From Myxococcales bacterium (GTDB taxonomy: Bacteria; UBA10199; 2-02-FULL-44-16; JAAZCA01), in assembly GCA_012513515.1 (NCBI GenBank), contig JAAZCA010000036.1, positions 1-64,000 on the forward strand: a stretch of DNA of 64,000 bases. The letters are read 5' to 3'. Both the position numbers and the translations under genes were made by a program. The notes below the pieces were generated by a model. It saw nothing but the letters and a program-made list of their open reading frames with translations, was not told where the DNA came from and made no database searches. Below, in pieces: positions 28,045 through 36,901 of this stretch (the first letter of the stretch is position 1; the number at the start of each line of letters is the position of its first letter).

Positions 28045-28284
28045 ATGGCAAATCGTGACGGTAAATTTTTTGAAAATTCAAAGGGGTGTTACTACGTCGA
28101 TTCACAATGTATAGGCTGCAATATGTGCGTTGAAACGGCGTCCGGAAATTTCATCATGCATGAAAGCGGCAGCTATGCTTATGTAAATAAACAGCCAACC
28201 AGCGCCGAGGAAGAAAAACTTTGTGCGGAGGCTGTGAGATCATGCCCGGTCGAAGCTATAGGAGATGATGGCGAAGGATATTGA
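28045..28284 (+). CDS. Single-cluster [4Fe-4S] ferredoxin
   Basis: A 79-residue ferredoxin with one cluster motif: C22-x2-C25-x2-C28 and the distal C67-P. This single-cluster type resembles Desulfovibrio and Thermotoga ferredoxins. C60 near the last ligand could form a disulfide, as in some of those proteins. A perfect AAGGAGG precedes the ATG. It is a plausible electron acceptor for the pyruvate:ferredoxin oxidoreductase encoded in the same window. Confidence 0.93.
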   Translation: MANRDGKFFENSKGCYYVDSQCIGCNMCVETASGNFIMHESGSYAYVNKQPTSAEEEKLCAEAVRSCPVEAIGDDGEGY

Positions 28285-28332
28285 AAGGGTGTCGGCTTGG
28301 CGGTATTTGAAATATCGTTCTTATTCTTATTC

Positions 28333-29154
28333 TTATTTTTTACGTTTCGTTCTTTTGTATTTGGGAAGATTTATCCCCTTCATAAAGAAGGGGCTTGGCT
28401 CTGCGATTTCAAGCGCCGGTTTTTTTGATGCCGGAATTGAAAGGGTCGTCTCATTTTTTGGCTCTATAGCGAATTTTCTGAGCATTTCCAGAAAAGACGG
28501 TTCGTTTTGAATTTTAAAAAAGTCATCGCTGACGAATATCCACTCTGATGTCTTTTCAGGATCGATCTCATATGCTCTCTGGAGATTTCTCACCGCTTCA
28601 TCTACGTTTCCGAGTGCGGCGTTGTAAGCGGCCGCGTGTTCAGCCGCGGCGAAATCTCCAAACGTCGCCGCCTGCTCGACCTTTTCGAATATTTTCGATG
28701 CTTTTTTGAGATCCCCTGATGCTGCGAAAAGAGCTGCTTCGAGAAGTTTACACTGATCTTTTTGCATTCCCTTTGCTACCCTGCTGGCCTTGGTGTAATT
28801 TTTTTTTGCCTCGCTTAAAAATTTATCGCTGCTTACGCCCTCAGCGAGCAGAAAAAGATAGAGATTGTGATATGCAGTTGCTGCCCTGCGATAAGCGTTA
28901 TATGCGTTGGACTTGGAAGGTTTTTCCGAAGCCTCCATGTACAGAACCTTGGATATTTCACCTTGAATGTATTTGACCTTCATTCCCTGGGGCGATTCTG
29001 CAAGTTTGACGGAGGCCCCCTGAAGATCGCCTGCAGCTATCAGTTCTATCGTTTCCTGCGAAATTGTGTGCTGGTTTTTTCCTTCAGCCGACGCATCGCC
29101 AACAGATATGCAGGCGATGATTATAAAGATGGGCAAAGATATCCTTTTGATCAT
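28333..29154 (-). CDS. Secreted TPR-repeat protein, function unknown
   Basis: A 273-residue protein with a signal peptide (cleavage near DASA-EG, about residue 24). The body is alpha-helical with repeat-like segments (AAYNAALGNVDEAVRNLQRAYEIDP is a clear TPR; AALFAASGDLKKASKIFEKVE is another). The C terminus is basic (KYKRTKRKK). It lies three bases after the DUF3047 gene and is probably cotranscribed. No function is recognised; a periplasmic scaffold is the usual role of such proteins. Confidence 0.72.
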   Translation of the reverse strand: MIKRISLPIFIIIACISVGDASAEGKNQHTISQETIELIAAGDLQGASVKLAESPQGMKVKYIQGEISKVLYMEASEKPSKSNAYNAYRRAATAYHNLYLFLLAEGVSSDKFLSEAKKNYTKASRVAKGMQKDQCKLLEAALFAASGDLKKASKIFEKVEQAATFGDFAAAEHAAAYNAALGNVDEAVRNLQRAYEIDPEKTSEWIFVSDDFFKIQNEPSFLEMLRKFAIEPKNETTLSIPASKKPALEIAEPSPFFMKGINLPKYKRTKRKK

Positions 29155-29157
29155 TCG

Positions 29158-29826
29158 CTACTCCGATGAAATTGCGAAGGCCGAGTAATCGCAGCCGGAT
29201 GGTTTGTGCACTGCGTTTCCGTCCGTCAATATGGCTATCCCGGAAGGTTTTTTGTTCGGAGGTGACCCAAAAAGTTTTTTGTAATCCTCTATGACATCCA
29301 CCTTTTCGGTTTTCCACGAGTTTGTCTTTTTCAGACCGCTTTCCAAAACCTTTATTTTAAGTTTTCCATCTCTTCTCGTGACGGTTTTCCCGATAGGCAG
29401 CTCGGTGCTCCATACGTACTTTATGGCGTTTCCGGTGTATTGTCCGAATATGACGTAGACGCCGCAAGCACTGTCGTTTGTGGCGTCATTCGATTCATTG
29501 GCGCCATCCGGCAATTTTGTGGGACGCCAATTCCATGAAAGTTTCGGGTAAGTCTCAGTCTTCCAGTTGAAATTCAAAAATATTTGCTGCGATAGATCGG
29601 ATGAGTCGTAAGCTCTAATATATCTGACCCCATCCTCTTCGGCGATTTTATAGACCTGGGCCGCCTTGGATCTCTGAAGCGGCCAGGTTCTCCATCTCTT
29701 CGGGATGTTGCCTGGAGCGGTTCCGGAAAAATCATCCAGCAGTATCGACCTCCCCTGCGAGTTAATCGTCCCTTCAATCGCAAAAATTGCCACGGCAACC
29801 AAAATAATGACTGTCAGTTTTTTCAT
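29158..29826 (-). CDS. DUF3047 domain secreted protein
   Basis: A 222-residue protein with an N-terminal signal or anchor (about 1-23). It opens with LLDDFSG and contains YPKLSWNWRPTKLPDGANESNDATNDSACGVYVIFG, whose central pattern (WxWRxxxLPxGAxE, acidic stretch, VYVxFG) is characteristic of DUF3047, a family found mostly in Deltaproteobacteria. No biochemical function is known; the fold appears lectin- or carbohydrate-binding-like, which is inference. It is followed by the TPR gene. Confidence 0.8.
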   Translation of the reverse strand: MKKLTVIILVAVAIFAIEGTINSQGRSILLDDFSGTAPGNIPKRWRTWPLQRSKAAQVYKIAEEDGVRYIRAYDSSDLSQQIFLNFNWKTETYPKLSWNWRPTKLPDGANESNDATNDSACGVYVIFGQYTGNAIKYVWSTELPIGKTVTRRDGKLKIKVLESGLKKTNSWKTEKVDVIEDYKKLFGSPPNKKPSGIAILTDGNAVHKPSGCDYSAFAISSE

Positions 29827-29858
29827 GGTGCGGATATTCCGCTATTGGGGCACGTCTG

Positions 29859-30602
29859 TCAATGTTCCTCCATCCTTTGGATGAGTTCTAAAAAATCATC
29901 TGCAAGAGGGGATTCATAGCTCTCCAAAAGAAGTGATTTCGGATGTATTATGGCTACCCTGAAGGAGTGCAGCAGATGCCTCCTAGGCTTTAGCGTGTCG
30001 AGATCTTTCAGCGAACTGTTCATGTACAGGTCGTCCCCTGAAATGGGGTGGCCGATGCTGGCCATGTGAGCTCTTATCTGATGTCGCACCCCGGTCTTTA
30101 TCGAAATTTCGCATAGAGTATAACTGGTGTTTTTTAGTTTGAAATTTCTCAGAGGTTTTACGGTAGTCGTTGCAGCCCTAGCCGCGAATTTTTCGGCCTC
30201 AGATTTAGAATTGCATACCAGCATCTTCTTTTTTTTGCGCGGATGGTGAGCGATTGGCTTGTTTAAAAGAATCTCATCTTCGATCGTTCCTATGCACAGC
30301 GCCAGATATACTTTGTCAAAATTTTCTGCGGCGGTGACATTCCTTCGCAGCATTTTGAGAGTGGCAGTATTCCTCGCCGCTATGATGAGCCCTGAAGTTT
30401 CGTTGTCGAGCCTTTGGATGAGTCCCGCCTCGAGTTTTCCCTGCGGCAGATCGGCTTGGGAGGGAAAATTGTCTAATATCCATGATGCCAGTGTCCCTTT
30501 TTCACCTGATTTCAGTGACACTGAGGGCATTCCGGGGGGCTTCGATATTACGATGATGAAGGCGTCATTATGAATTATCGACGGTTCGAGGATTTTTTTC
30601 AT
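29859..30602 (-). CDS. RluA-family pseudouridine synthase
   Basis: Converts uridine to pseudouridine in rRNA or tRNA. The 247-residue product lacks the S4 domain of RluC/RluD and starts directly with the catalytic domain (VISKPPGMPS). The catalytic Asp is in GLIQRLDNETSGLIIAARN, and the C-terminal VRHQIRAHMASIGHPISGDDLY is family-typical. The target uridine cannot be predicted. Confidence 0.9.
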   Translation of the reverse strand: MKKILEPSIIHNDAFIIVISKPPGMPSVSLKSGEKGTLASWILDNFPSQADLPQGKLEAGLIQRLDNETSGLIIAARNTATLKMLRRNVTAAENFDKVYLALCIGTIEDEILLNKPIAHHPRKKKKMLVCNSKSEAEKFAARAATTTVKPLRNFKLKNTSYTLCEISIKTGVRHQIRAHMASIGHPISGDDLYMNSSLKDLDTLKPRRHLLHSFRVAIIHPKSLLLESYESPLADDFLELIQRMEEH

Positions 30603-30683
30603 CTGGGGATGGCGTCCTTTTTGTCACACGGGAATGAGAGGCATTTCAACTAATCGATAATCCTTATAGAATTATTTCGAGAG

Positions 30684-31973
30684 CTAAGGTGTAAGTCTGT
30701 TGAGTAGCCTCGGGAAGGGGATGGTTTCGCGGATATGATGTGTGCCACATATCCATCCGACGAGACGCTCCAGCCCGTATCCGAATCCTGAATGTGGAAC
30801 GCTTCCGAATTTGCGCAGGTCGAGATACCATTCGAATGCCTTCACCGGTAGGCCGTGTTCTTTGATTCTAGAAAGAAGCACTTCGTATTCATCTTCGCGC
30901 TGCGAGCCACCGATAATTTCTCCAAACCCTTCCGGGGCGAGCATGTCGGCGCAAAGGGCTAGATGTGGCTCGTTTGGATCGCGCTTCATGTAGAAGGCTT
31001 TTACCTCAGCCGGGTATTTTTCTATGAAGATAGGACGATCCATATCCTTGGTAAGAAGCGTTTCGTCATCCCCTCCCAGATCATCATTTTCTTTGATGTC
31101 GCTTCCCATAGAGCGCAGTTTTTTAACTGCGTCGGCGTGCGTCATCCTGTGAAAAGGGAGTTGAACCGATTCGAGCTTTGAGATGTCGCGTTCCAAAATG
31201 GCGAGCTCCTCTCGGCGATTCTCAAGGCATCTTTTGACGATGTGATATACGAGCTGTTCCTGAATCTCGAGGTTGTTTTTATGATCGCAGAATGCCATTT
31301 CGGCGTCCATCATCCAGAATTCGGTGAGATGCCTTCTGGTTTTACTCTTCTCCGCCCTGAAAACTGGTCCGAAGTCGAAAACCCTGCCGAGGCTCATGAT
31401 CGCCGCCTCTAGATACAGCTGTCCGGATTGCGACAGATACGCCTTGCCGAGGTCGAAATATTTGACTTCGAAAAGTGTAGTGGTCCCTTCGCAGGCCGCA
31501 GGAGTTAGGATAGGCGAGTCGATCTTCGTGAAGCCGTTGTTAGCGAACCATTCATAGGTTCCGTTTATTACCTCGTTCCTGACCTTCTGAATCGCCCACT
31601 GTTTTTTGGAACGTAGCCACAGGTGTCGCACGTCGAGAAGAAAATCGGGGCCGTGTTCCTTTTTTCCGATGGGATACTCGGGAGCTATCTGCACGATTTC
31701 GATGTCAGAGATATGAAGCTCATATTCATCCTTTTTGGGATGCTTCGAAACTTTTCCGGTGATTATGGCGGAGCTCTCAAGGGTCAGATTGCGTGCGTCG
31801 TTCCAGGTTTTTTCCGAGACATCTGGGTGATGAACTATCCCCTGTACGAAACCGGATCCGTCGCGGATCTGCAAAAATGTAATTTTGCCTGAGCTCCTCA
31901 GATTATAGATCCAACCCTTGATGGTGACTGTACTGTCTATGTATCTTGAAATATCGCTGATGAAAATATCCAT
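30684..31973 (-). CDS. asnS: Asparaginyl-tRNA synthetase
   Basis: Class IIb synthetase, 429 residues. An N-terminal OB-fold anticodon-binding domain ([21 protein letters not shown] begins it; about 15-110) is followed by the catalytic core with motif 2 [24 protein letters not shown] and motif 3 [12 protein letters not shown]. Presence of AsnS means direct charging of tRNA-Asn rather than only the amidation route. The promoter region lies in the few bases before 31973 or with galU upstream (seven-base gap), so the two may be cotranscribed. Confidence 0.95.
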   Translation of the reverse strand: MDIFISDISRYIDSTVTIKGWIYNLRSSGKITFLQIRDGSGFVQGIVHHPDVSEKTWNDARNLTLESSAIITGKVSKHPKKDEYELHISDIEIVQIAPEYPIGKKEHGPDFLLDVRHLWLRSKKQWAIQKVRNEVINGTYEWFANNGFTKIDSPILTPAACEGTTTLFEVKYFDLGKAYLSQSGQLYLEAAIMSLGRVFDFGPVFRAEKSKTRRHLTEFWMMDAEMAFCDHKNNLEIQEQLVYHIVKRCLENRREELAILERDISKLESVQLPFHRMTHADAVKKLRSMGSDIKENDDLGGDDETLLTKDMDRPIFIEKYPAEVKAFYMKRDPNEPHLALCADMLAPEGFGEIIGGSQREDEYEVLLSRIKEHGLPVKAFEWYLDLRKFGSVPHSGFGYGLERLVGWICGTHHIRETIPFPRLLNRLTP

Positions 31974-31980
31974 TTTTTCC

Positions 31981-32859
31981 TCACATCATCAGAAGGTTTC
32001 TCTCGATAACTTCCTCGATAAAATTTGAAACGCCGTTTTTAAATTCACGGTGTCCGTAGTATATGTTCGCTTTGAGAAAGCCGAGAGGATCGCCGGTGTC
32101 GAACTGCCTTCCCTCGTATTCGAACGCGACCATCTTCCCCTCTTTGGCTAGGGTGTTCATGCCGTCAGCCAGCTGAATCTCGTTGTTTTTACCCGGAGGG
32201 GTTTTTTCGAGAATCTTGAAAAGTTCGGATGGGAAGAGATATCTGCCAACGACCGAAAAATCGGACGGGGCATCTTCCGCCTTTGGTTTTTCGACGACTC
32301 CACTGGCGTAGTGATAAGCCCCTTCAGATTTCGCTATATCGTAAACTCCGTATAGGTGGATCTGGTTTCTAGGAGTGTGTTCGGTAGCGTTCACAGCGCA
32401 GCCGGTTTTGACGTATGCGTCGATCAACTGCTTGCAGCAAGGAACTTTGCTTTCTATTATGACGTCTGGAAGAATCACGATGAAGGGTTCGTCACCTACG
32501 GCTTCCTTAGCACAAAGTATCGCGTGGCCTAGCCCTTTTGGATTGATCTGCATCGTTGTCGTTATATTCACTTTTGAGAGAAGTGAATATAGCCCTGACA
32601 ACATAGCCTCTTTACCCGCCTCCGCCAGCTTCCTGTCGTAGGAGGTCTTTTTGCTGAAAAATTCCTCGATCTGTTTTTTGTCGGGGGATGATACAAGGAT
32701 GATCTCTTCTACCCCGGATGAGACCGCCTCCTCTACGACGATCTGAAGCGTGGGTTTGGTTCCTATGGGCAAAAGTTCCTTAGGTACCGATTTCGTGACG
32801 GGTAGAAATCTGGTTCCCATTCCGGCCACAGGGATTACGGCCTTGCGGACTTTGGTCAT
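31981..32859 (-). CDS. galU: UTP-glucose-1-phosphate uridylyltransferase
   Basis: Makes UDP-glucose from UTP and glucose 1-phosphate. The 292-residue product starts with the nucleotidyltransferase signature [26 protein letters not shown], and has [18 protein letters not shown] and the sugar-binding [13 protein letters not shown] perfect GGAGG before the ATG at 32859 decides the start; the frame extends 24 codons further up. With galT and otsB in the same window it feeds nucleotide-sugar and trehalose metabolism. Confidence 0.94.
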   Translation of the reverse strand: MTKVRKAVIPVAGMGTRFLPVTKSVPKELLPIGTKPTLQIVVEEAVSSGVEEIILVSSPDKKQIEEFFSKKTSYDRKLAEAGKEAMLSGLYSLLSKVNITTTMQINPKGLGHAILCAKEAVGDEPFIVILPDVIIESKVPCCKQLIDAYVKTGCAVNATEHTPRNQIHLYGVYDIAKSEGAYHYASGVVEKPKAEDAPSDFSVVGRYLFPSELFKILEKTPPGKNNEIQLADGMNTLAKEGKMVAFEYEGRQFDTGDPLGFLKANIYYGHREFKNGVSNFIEEVIERNLLMM

Positions 32860-32931
32860 AATTCCTCCGGGATTGAATTTACTGCAAACTAGCACAGGTA
32901 TTTTTGCTGTAAAGCGGTAAATTGACGCCAA

Positions 32932-33720
32932 CTAGCTATCCATGAGGCACAGCGGGCGGCCGGTTTGAGGATCCTGCATAGTTCTAACCTCGGTTTGAAA
33001 TGTGGCTGCCAGCCTGTCGGACCTTATGGTTTCTTGCGGAGGTCCATCGGAGATTATCCGGCCATCGCGCATAAGCAGTATTCTGGAGCAAAGCGCAGAT
33101 GCGAAATTTATGTCGTGTGCTGCGATGATAACCGTCATGCCGAGTTGGTCTCTAAGTTTTGCGATCGTTTTTCTCAGTGCAGAAAGATGTCCTATGTCGA
33201 GAAATGTGGTCGGCTCGTCCATGATGAGCGCTTTGGGCTGCTGGGCGATAGCTCTTGCGAGAAAGACGCGTTGGCGTTCACCGCCGGAGAGTTCTGATAT
33301 ATCTCGATTTGCGAGCTCTTCACAGTTGACCATCTTCATGGCACCCAGAGCGGTTTCTATATCTAATTTCGATTCGAAACCAGTTGCCGGAATGTGAGGG
33401 GCCCTGCCCATTAATACCGTTTCGAGGGCTGTTATCGAATATGCTATTGAAGGGCTCTGTGCGACAAAGGCTATTTTTTTTGCGCGCTCGCGGCATGTCA
33501 TTTTGCGATTCGGCTTTCCAAATAGGAGAATTTCACCTGATGATGGCTTCCTATTTCCGGCGATAAGCGAAAGCAGTGTGCTCTTCCCAGCTCCGTTAGG
33601 GCCGAGGACCCCCAGCAGTTCGCCGGGCGAGACCGCGAAGGAGACCGTATCTACTGCCATTCTGTTTCCGTAGCTGAATGATATTTCTCGTATATCGAAT
33701 GCCGTCGTATTTTCAGGCAT
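32932..33720 (-). CDS. btuD: Cobalamin ABC transporter, ATPase
   Basis: A 262-residue ABC ATPase of the iron-siderophore/B12 importer group. Walker A is GPNGAGKSTLL, the Q-loop is in FVAQSPSIAY, the signature is LSGGERQRVFLARAIAQ and Walker B is ALIMDEPTTFLD, with the switch His in AAHDINFA. The family alone does not separate B12 from haem or siderophore transport; the riboswitch and btuB in the same operon do. It overlaps btuC by eight bases and is the last gene of the operon. Confidence 0.93.
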   Translation of the reverse strand: MPENTTAFDIREISFSYGNRMAVDTVSFAVSPGELLGVLGPNGAGKSTLLSLIAGNRKPSSGEILLFGKPNRKMTCRERAKKIAFVAQSPSIAYSITALETVLMGRAPHIPATGFESKLDIETALGAMKMVNCEELANRDISELSGGERQRVFLARAIAQQPKALIMDEPTTFLDIGHLSALRKTIAKLRDQLGMTVIIAAHDINFASALCSRILLMRDGRIISDGPPQETIRSDRLAATFQTEVRTMQDPQTGRPLCLMDS

Positions 33721-34714
33721 GGCTCTTCCCCATGTTTTTTCTGAGAAGTATCATGAACAGAGGTGCGCCTATAAGTGCCGTTATTACGCCGACTGGCAGC
33801 TCAGTGGCGTAGTCGGAGTTGGAAAGTATCGTTCTTGCGATAGTATCTGCCAAAACCAGAAATGCTGCGCCGGCGATTCCGGAGGCCGGGATCAATAGGC
33901 GGTTGTCGGCGCCAAGGGTCAGGCGGACTATGTGCGGCACGAAGAGCCCTACGAAACCTATGAGTCCGGATGCCGCAACGGCCGCCCCAACCATAACCGA
34001 CGAACATACGAAGACCGCAGCGCGTATCCTGGAAGGATCGACTCCTACCGATCTCGCCTCGTCGTCTCCGAGCATAAGGATGTTCATTCTTCTTGCGAGA
34101 AGGGAAAGGATTATGAGCCCTGGAATTACCAGCGCCGCTGTTATCGCTACCAGCCCCAGCCCCATCTCTTCGAGATTTCCTATTAGGAGGAAGAGGATCT
34201 GATACGCCTCCTCCATGGTCACCATGGCGTTGATGAAGAGTATCAGCGCAAAGCAGAAGGCGTTGAAGATCACCCCGGTGAGCATCAGTTCGGTGGAGCG
34301 AAAGGAACTTCGCACCCTGGAAAACCACATGATTGCTATCATCGAGAGCATTGCGCCTAAAAATGCGGCTCCAGAGATCCATGCGAATGGAAGCCTGAAA
34401 CCCAGTGCGGCGATGCTGCCTAGTGCAGCGCCTCCTGATACTCCTAGTATGAATGGGTCAGCCAGAGGATTTTTTAGAAGAGTTTGAAATGCTCCACCTG
34501 ATGAAGCTAGAGCCATCCCGACGATGGCTGCAAGTAGGACCCTCGGGAGCCTCGCTCCCAACAGTATGTCGCTGCCAGCTCCGCCGAGAAGCGCTTCAAA
34601 GATATCTACCGATCCGCTGCCATGCGACAGGCCAAAATAAATCGCCGCGAGAAGCAGCACAGTAAGGATCGATATCGAAAACAAAAACTTCTTTTTTGTA
34701 AGGTACGATTTCAT
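33713..34714 (-). CDS. btuC: Cobalamin ABC transporter, permease
   Basis: A 333-residue FecCD/BtuC-type permease with about ten membrane helices. Recognisable are LGARLPRVLLAAIVGMALASSGGAFQTLLKNPLADPFILGVSGGAALG and GLIGFVGLFVPHIVRL, of which the conserved cores are RLPRVL, NPLADP and GFVGLFVPH. It works as a dimer with BtuD. The start overlaps the btuF stop by four bases. Confidence 0.94.
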   Translation of the reverse strand: MKSYLTKKKFLFSISILTVLLLAAIYFGLSHGSGSVDIFEALLGGAGSDILLGARLPRVLLAAIVGMALASSGGAFQTLLKNPLADPFILGVSGGAALGSIAALGFRLPFAWISGAAFLGAMLSMIAIMWFSRVRSSFRSTELMLTGVIFNAFCFALILFINAMVTMEEAYQILFLLIGNLEEMGLGLVAITAALVIPGLIILSLLARRMNILMLGDDEARSVGVDPSRIRAAVFVCSSVMVGAAVAASGLIGFVGLFVPHIVRLTLGADNRLLIPASGIAGAAFLVLADTIARTILSNSDYATELPVGVITALIGAPLFMILLRKNMGKSHA

Positions 34715-35550
34715 CTTTCTCCGTGTATAACCCTCGCCAGATTTTCCAGAGCGTCAGGTAGGCGTGGTCCGGGGCGAAAATCGTCAGCGTTCATTATGTA
34801 TATCCTGCCGCGCTTGTACGCATCGCAATTTTTTATCTTGCTCCACGCCTCTTCCGGGGTGTGCGCCTCGCTTCCCATCGACAGGTCCACTATGAAATCC
34901 GGATTCGCTGTTAGTATATCTTCCACCCCTATTCTGGGGTAGGGCACAGAAGATTTCTTCGCGGCGTTTTCAACTCCTATAGATGAAAGGAGCGTGCCCA
35001 TATACGAGATATCGCCAGCGGCTATGATGGGCCTTCTTCCCCATATTATGAATCCTTTTTTTTGGGGAGCGCTGCTCCACCTCTTTTTGAGTTCAATAAA
35101 CTCCTTCTTTATTTGAAGCGCAACTGCATCGGCGGATTTTTTCATTCCTATAGTTGCGCCTATTGCCGAGATGGATGAAACGATTTCATCGGGAGTGCTG
35201 AATGAAAAAAAACTCGTTTTTATTCCGAGGCTTTCCATTTTTTCGAATGATCTTCTGCTGGAGTTTTCCTCCGAATTCAGGACGACATCCGGGCGCAGCG
35301 CGACTATTTTTTCGATCATAGGGCGGGTGTAGTCACCTACGATCTGCGGTCTATTTTCCAGAGCTTCCAGTTCGCAGTATTTCGTCGCCCCGACGATCAT
35401 ATCTCCGGCTCCTATCGCGATCAGTGTGTCAGTGATCACCGGCTTCAGCGATACGATTCGCTTCGGCATCTCGTCGTTCGAAAATAGGTTTTGCGAAGAG
35501 AGGGAAGCTATAATCACGAATGTGATTAACACCCCTTCCTTGATTTTCAT
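34711..35550 (-). CDS. btuF: Periplasmic cobalamin-binding protein
   Basis: A 279-residue class III solute-binding protein with a signal peptide (about 1-24) and no lipobox. The two lobes are joined by a rigid helix; RIVSLKPVITDTLIAIGAGD and RPDVVLNSEENS are typical of the N-terminal lobe, and GVEDILTANPDFIVDLS of the C-terminal lobe. By family and position it hands B12 from the outer membrane receptor to BtuCD. It lies one base after the 445-residue lipoprotein gene. Confidence 0.91.
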   Translation of the reverse strand: MKIKEGVLITFVIIASLSSQNLFSNDEMPKRIVSLKPVITDTLIAIGAGDMIVGATKYCELEALENRPQIVGDYTRPMIEKIVALRPDVVLNSEENSSRRSFEKMESLGIKTSFFSFSTPDEIVSSISAIGATIGMKKSADAVALQIKKEFIELKKRWSSAPQKKGFIIWGRRPIIAAGDISYMGTLLSSIGVENAAKKSSVPYPRIGVEDILTANPDFIVDLSMGSEAHTPEEAWSKIKNCDAYKRGRIYIMNADDFRPGPRLPDALENLARVIHGER

Positions 35551-35551
35551 T

Positions 35552-36889
35552 TCAGTTCATCCCTGAGAGATCAACCTCATATATAGCACCGCCCATCGAT
35601 GCATCGGTCGCCGTTTGATATAATACTCCGTCAAATATCGTAGCGGGGCCGGGGTTTGCAGGGAGTTTTGTTTCTACGGTTCCATCCCATCCATCTTCGG
35701 CGGTGTTGAAAAAGATTACTTTGCCTGTGCTGCCAAAGAGGCCGAAATCCGATGCCGCTGCGACATTTCCGAAAATCTGCAGGGATGATATGAAACTTTC
35801 AACTTCGCCAAGCTCCAGTTTGAAAATCCTATCTCCGCTTTGTGCGTCAATCCCCGCCACCGCGTTCGAAGGCTTTTGCAGGCCTACGAGGATGGCTCCA
35901 TCCTGCGATATTGGCATCTCAGGGCTTATTATTCCTGTGAGAGGTCTTCTATCGTCAGATGCCATCGTGTGCGATATTTTATCTCCAGAGGGGAATGAAA
36001 ATATATCAACCGAAAGTTGCGTTTTTTGGTTGGGGTTAAATCCGTTTGAACAGAGAACAGCCAGCTTGTCTGAATCCATGGGTGCTACAGCGGTCGGGTT
36101 GATCCCTCCCGTGTAGTATGCAGTTGATGCGTCATGGACTACCGCTCCGAAACCATCGTATGGGAAGCAGATCAGAGTCCCTTCGTTGTGAGTGCTCTTT
36201 AATGGGTCCATGTCGATATGATCCATATTGGATGTCACGATGCAAACGTTGTCCTTTATAAGGGCAGCTCCCGAGGGCATGTTGGGTAGAAAAGCGAGAG
36301 GCTTTCCATTTTTATCGGCGATATATTCTTTCGAGAAAATGACTTCATCAGATATCTTTCGACTGACATCGTTTATCAGGACGAATCCATCAGGAGAGGA
36401 TCTCGTTATAAGGTGATATCCGCCGGAAAGTATCACGTGGTTCGATGGGCGACCGTCGAACTCTTCGAACGATTTCCATGGGGAATTAACACCCCCTATC
36501 AGCGACCTTTCCTGCAGAGAACCCTTGGTTGTTTCGCAGGTGACAAATACCTTCTGTGACTCATCATCTATTCTGATGCTTGCAGGAAAACCGCATGGCA
36601 ATTCGGAAAACAGATTTGCCATGGGTGGAGTTGGAGCTGCTGGTTTAGTTATCTCGGTTAATCCGTCTAAATAATCGATGATGTCGCCAAACGATATCTC
36701 TTTTGAAACTTCCGAAGTTTCCGCGTGGGTTACCAGTTCGTCTCTGATTTTGTCTGTCGGGTCCTGATGGTGAGACAGATCCATAGGTCGGTCAACGTCT
36801 GTGACAGCATCGACTTCCTTATCGATAACATCGTTTTTTACCGGGCGCGGTGCTGGTGAACATCCCCAAAGAAAACCTGCTGATAACAT
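35552..36889 (-). CDS. Unassigned lipoprotein, beta-propeller-like, in the B12 operon
   Basis: A 445-residue predicted lipoprotein: a very short signal peptide ending at a lipobox FLWGC (Cys10), then a charged, Asp/His-containing linker (about 12-60) that would hold the folded part away from the membrane. The body has repeated beta-type segments of the YVTN/quinoprotein kind (GGYHLITRSSPDGFVLIND, DSDKLAVLCSNGFNP, AVAGIDAQSGDRIFKLELG, NVAAASDFGLFG), consistent with a propeller. AAGGAGG precedes the ATG at 36889. It lies between a second lipoprotein and btuF and is cotranscribed with them, so a role in binding corrinoid at the outer membrane is likely but inferred. I do not recognise the family by sequence. 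Confidence 0.75.
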   Translation of the reverse strand: MLSAGFLWGCSPAPRPVKNDVIDKEVDAVTDVDRPMDLSHHQDPTDKIRDELVTHAETSEVSKEISFGDIIDYLDGLTEITKPAAPTPPMANLFSELPCGFPASIRIDDESQKVFVTCETTKGSLQERSLIGGVNSPWKSFEEFDGRPSNHVILSGGYHLITRSSPDGFVLINDVSRKISDEVIFSKEYIADKNGKPLAFLPNMPSGAALIKDNVCIVTSNMDHIDMDPLKSTHNEGTLICFPYDGFGAVVHDASTAYYTGGINPTAVAPMDSDKLAVLCSNGFNPNQKTQLSVDIFSFPSGDKISHTMASDDRRPLTGIISPEMPISQDGAILVGLQKPSNAVAGIDAQSGDRIFKLELGEVESFISSLQIFGNVAAASDFGLFGSTGKVIFFNTAEDGWDGTVETKLPANPGPATIFDGVLYQTATDASMGGAIYEVDLSGMN

Positions 36890-36901
36890 AACTCCTCCTT
36901 T

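Noticed and set aside
28265-28510. 81-codon plus-strand frame after the ferredoxin
   Set aside because: It overlaps both the ferredoxin end and the convergent TPR gene, and its hydrophobic start is a translation of a TTCTTA microrepeat (about 28317-28340).
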